From assembly GCA_964606575.1 (NCBI GenBank), contig CAZSHA010000099.1, positions 1-5,885 of the forward strand: a stretch of 5,885 nucleotides of DNA, read 5' to 3'. This document shows, in pieces, positions 5,626 through 5,885 of the stretch (positions within the stretch are counted from its first letter, which is position 1; each line of letters begins with the position of its first letter). The DNA comes from RGIG4576 sp964606575 (GTDB lineage Bacteria; Bacteroidota; Bacteroidia; Bacteroidales; Muribaculaceae). The notes under the pieces were generated by a model. That model was not told the DNA's origin. It saw only the letters and a program-made list of their open reading frames with translations, and did not search any database. A program made the translations under genes and the position numbers.

Positions 5626-5790
5626 GGTAGTGCGAAGCACTGGGATAGGTGATGATACGGTGGTATTAGTTGTGTAGTGCGTAAGCACTGGAAAGCGTTA
5701 GCGATACGCAATAACCGTGTCGGTTGAGCCGAATGGCGAAACCCACGGCACGGCAAGCCAGTGCGTCCTCTCCTCGTCTGAAAGACGGGA
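5626..5790 (+). repeat. Multi-hairpin REP-like element, copy C
   Basis: Contains H1 (5629-5641), H2 with loop GTAA (5676-5689), H3 (5713-5725) and H4 (5775-5787), in the same order and nearly the same spacing as copy A and in direct orientation to it. H1 and H2 both begin with GTAG. Between H3 and H4 it matches copy B over about 35 bp. A GCG-ATA-CGC mini-hairpin precedes H3. With the repeats either side it accounts for nearly all of the 461-bp gene-free stretch 5425-5885. Confidence 0.85.
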
Positions 5791-5794
5791 AACC

Positions 5795-5821
5795 CATATC
5801 TCCTATATCTCCTATATCTCT
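5795..5821 (+). repeat. Short 9-bp tandem repeat
   Basis: Three consecutive copies of a TATATCTCC-like unit (the first starts with C, the last ends with T). It lies between H4 of copy C and the outer inverted repeat and has no counterpart at the left end. Confidence 0.7.
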
Positions 5822-5885
5822 TATTACTCCTAGAGATGAAAAGAGCCGCCTCGGGGGAGGTGGCTCTTAGGGAGGATTCAGCCCA
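5818..5885 (-). repeat. 68-bp outer inverted repeat, right arm
   Basis: Reverse complement of 2686-2753 with one mismatch. It reaches the last base of the window, so its outer end is unknown. Confidence 0.92.
5839..5868 (-). terminator. Terminator-like hairpin, leftward copy
   Basis: Same hairpin as 2703-2732 in the opposite orientation: on the minus strand AAGAGCC...GGCTCTT then TTTC. It would end a leftward transcript entering from beyond the right edge, insulating the GH9 promoter. A gene ending just outside the window on the minus strand is inferred, not seen. Confidence 0.45.

Noticed and set aside
2771..5790. CRISPR array
   Set aside because: There are only three large copies, in mixed orientation, far apart, with no regular spacers and no cas gene.
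2686..5885. Composite transposon with the 68-bp repeats as IS ends
   Set aside because: The only transposase is of the Y1 type, which does not use terminal inverted repeats, and no target-site duplication can be checked at the window edge.

Overview
The window looks like chromosomal DNA from a Bacteroidales bacterium of the gut type (Prevotella, Muribaculaceae and Bacteroides are all plausible; the genus cannot be fixed from the sequence). Three things point there. Two secreted proteins carry a short C-terminal tag resembling the type IX secretion sorting domain. The two clearest promoters fit the Bacteroidetes consensus TTTG-N19/20-TAnnTTTG. A secreted family 9 glycoside hydrolase is present. 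There are four genes and an unusually large amount of repeated, palindromic intergenic DNA.

Left part (1-2612): two divergent, AT-rich genes encode secreted paralogues of unknown function. The leftward gene (1-1074) is cut by the window edge. The rightward gene (1368-2612) is complete. Their passenger regions have diverged strongly, but two short stretches are identical at the DNA level: 35 bp around the start codons (1058-1092 and 1350-1384, inverted) and at least 55 bp coding the C-terminal tag (1-55 and 2495-2549, inverted). The 293-bp gap between the genes holds one clear consensus promoter, facing right, inside the 35-bp inverted repeats.

Middle part (2613-3651): a pair of terminator-like hairpins facing opposite ways (2659-2732) closes the rightward gene. 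Next comes a 447-bp IS200/IS605-type Y1 transposase gene (leftward, 2942-3388), bracketed by two inverted copies (2771-2934 and 3453-3614) of an imperfect ~164-bp element built of four hairpins in fixed order. The first two hairpins usually carry a GTAG tetranucleotide at their 5' base, as in REP elements served by REP-associated tyrosine transposases (RAYTs).

Right part (3652-5885): a complete leftward GH9 endoglucanase-type gene with signal peptide, Ig-like N-terminal domain and both catalytic motifs. Its consensus promoter lies at 5445-5476. Upstream are further inverted hairpins (5485-5591), a third copy of the hairpin element (5626-5790), a small 9-bp tandem repeat, and a second, inverted copy of the 68-bp terminator-bearing sequence seen at 2686-2753.

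Taken together, the hydrolase and transposase lie inside nested repeats: an outer inverted pair, direct copies A/C, and inverted copies A/B and B/C. I infer that this stretch could invert or be deleted by recombination, and that the hairpin element may be a Bacteroidetes REP-like family mobilised by the adjacent transposase. I could not test either idea without a genome search.
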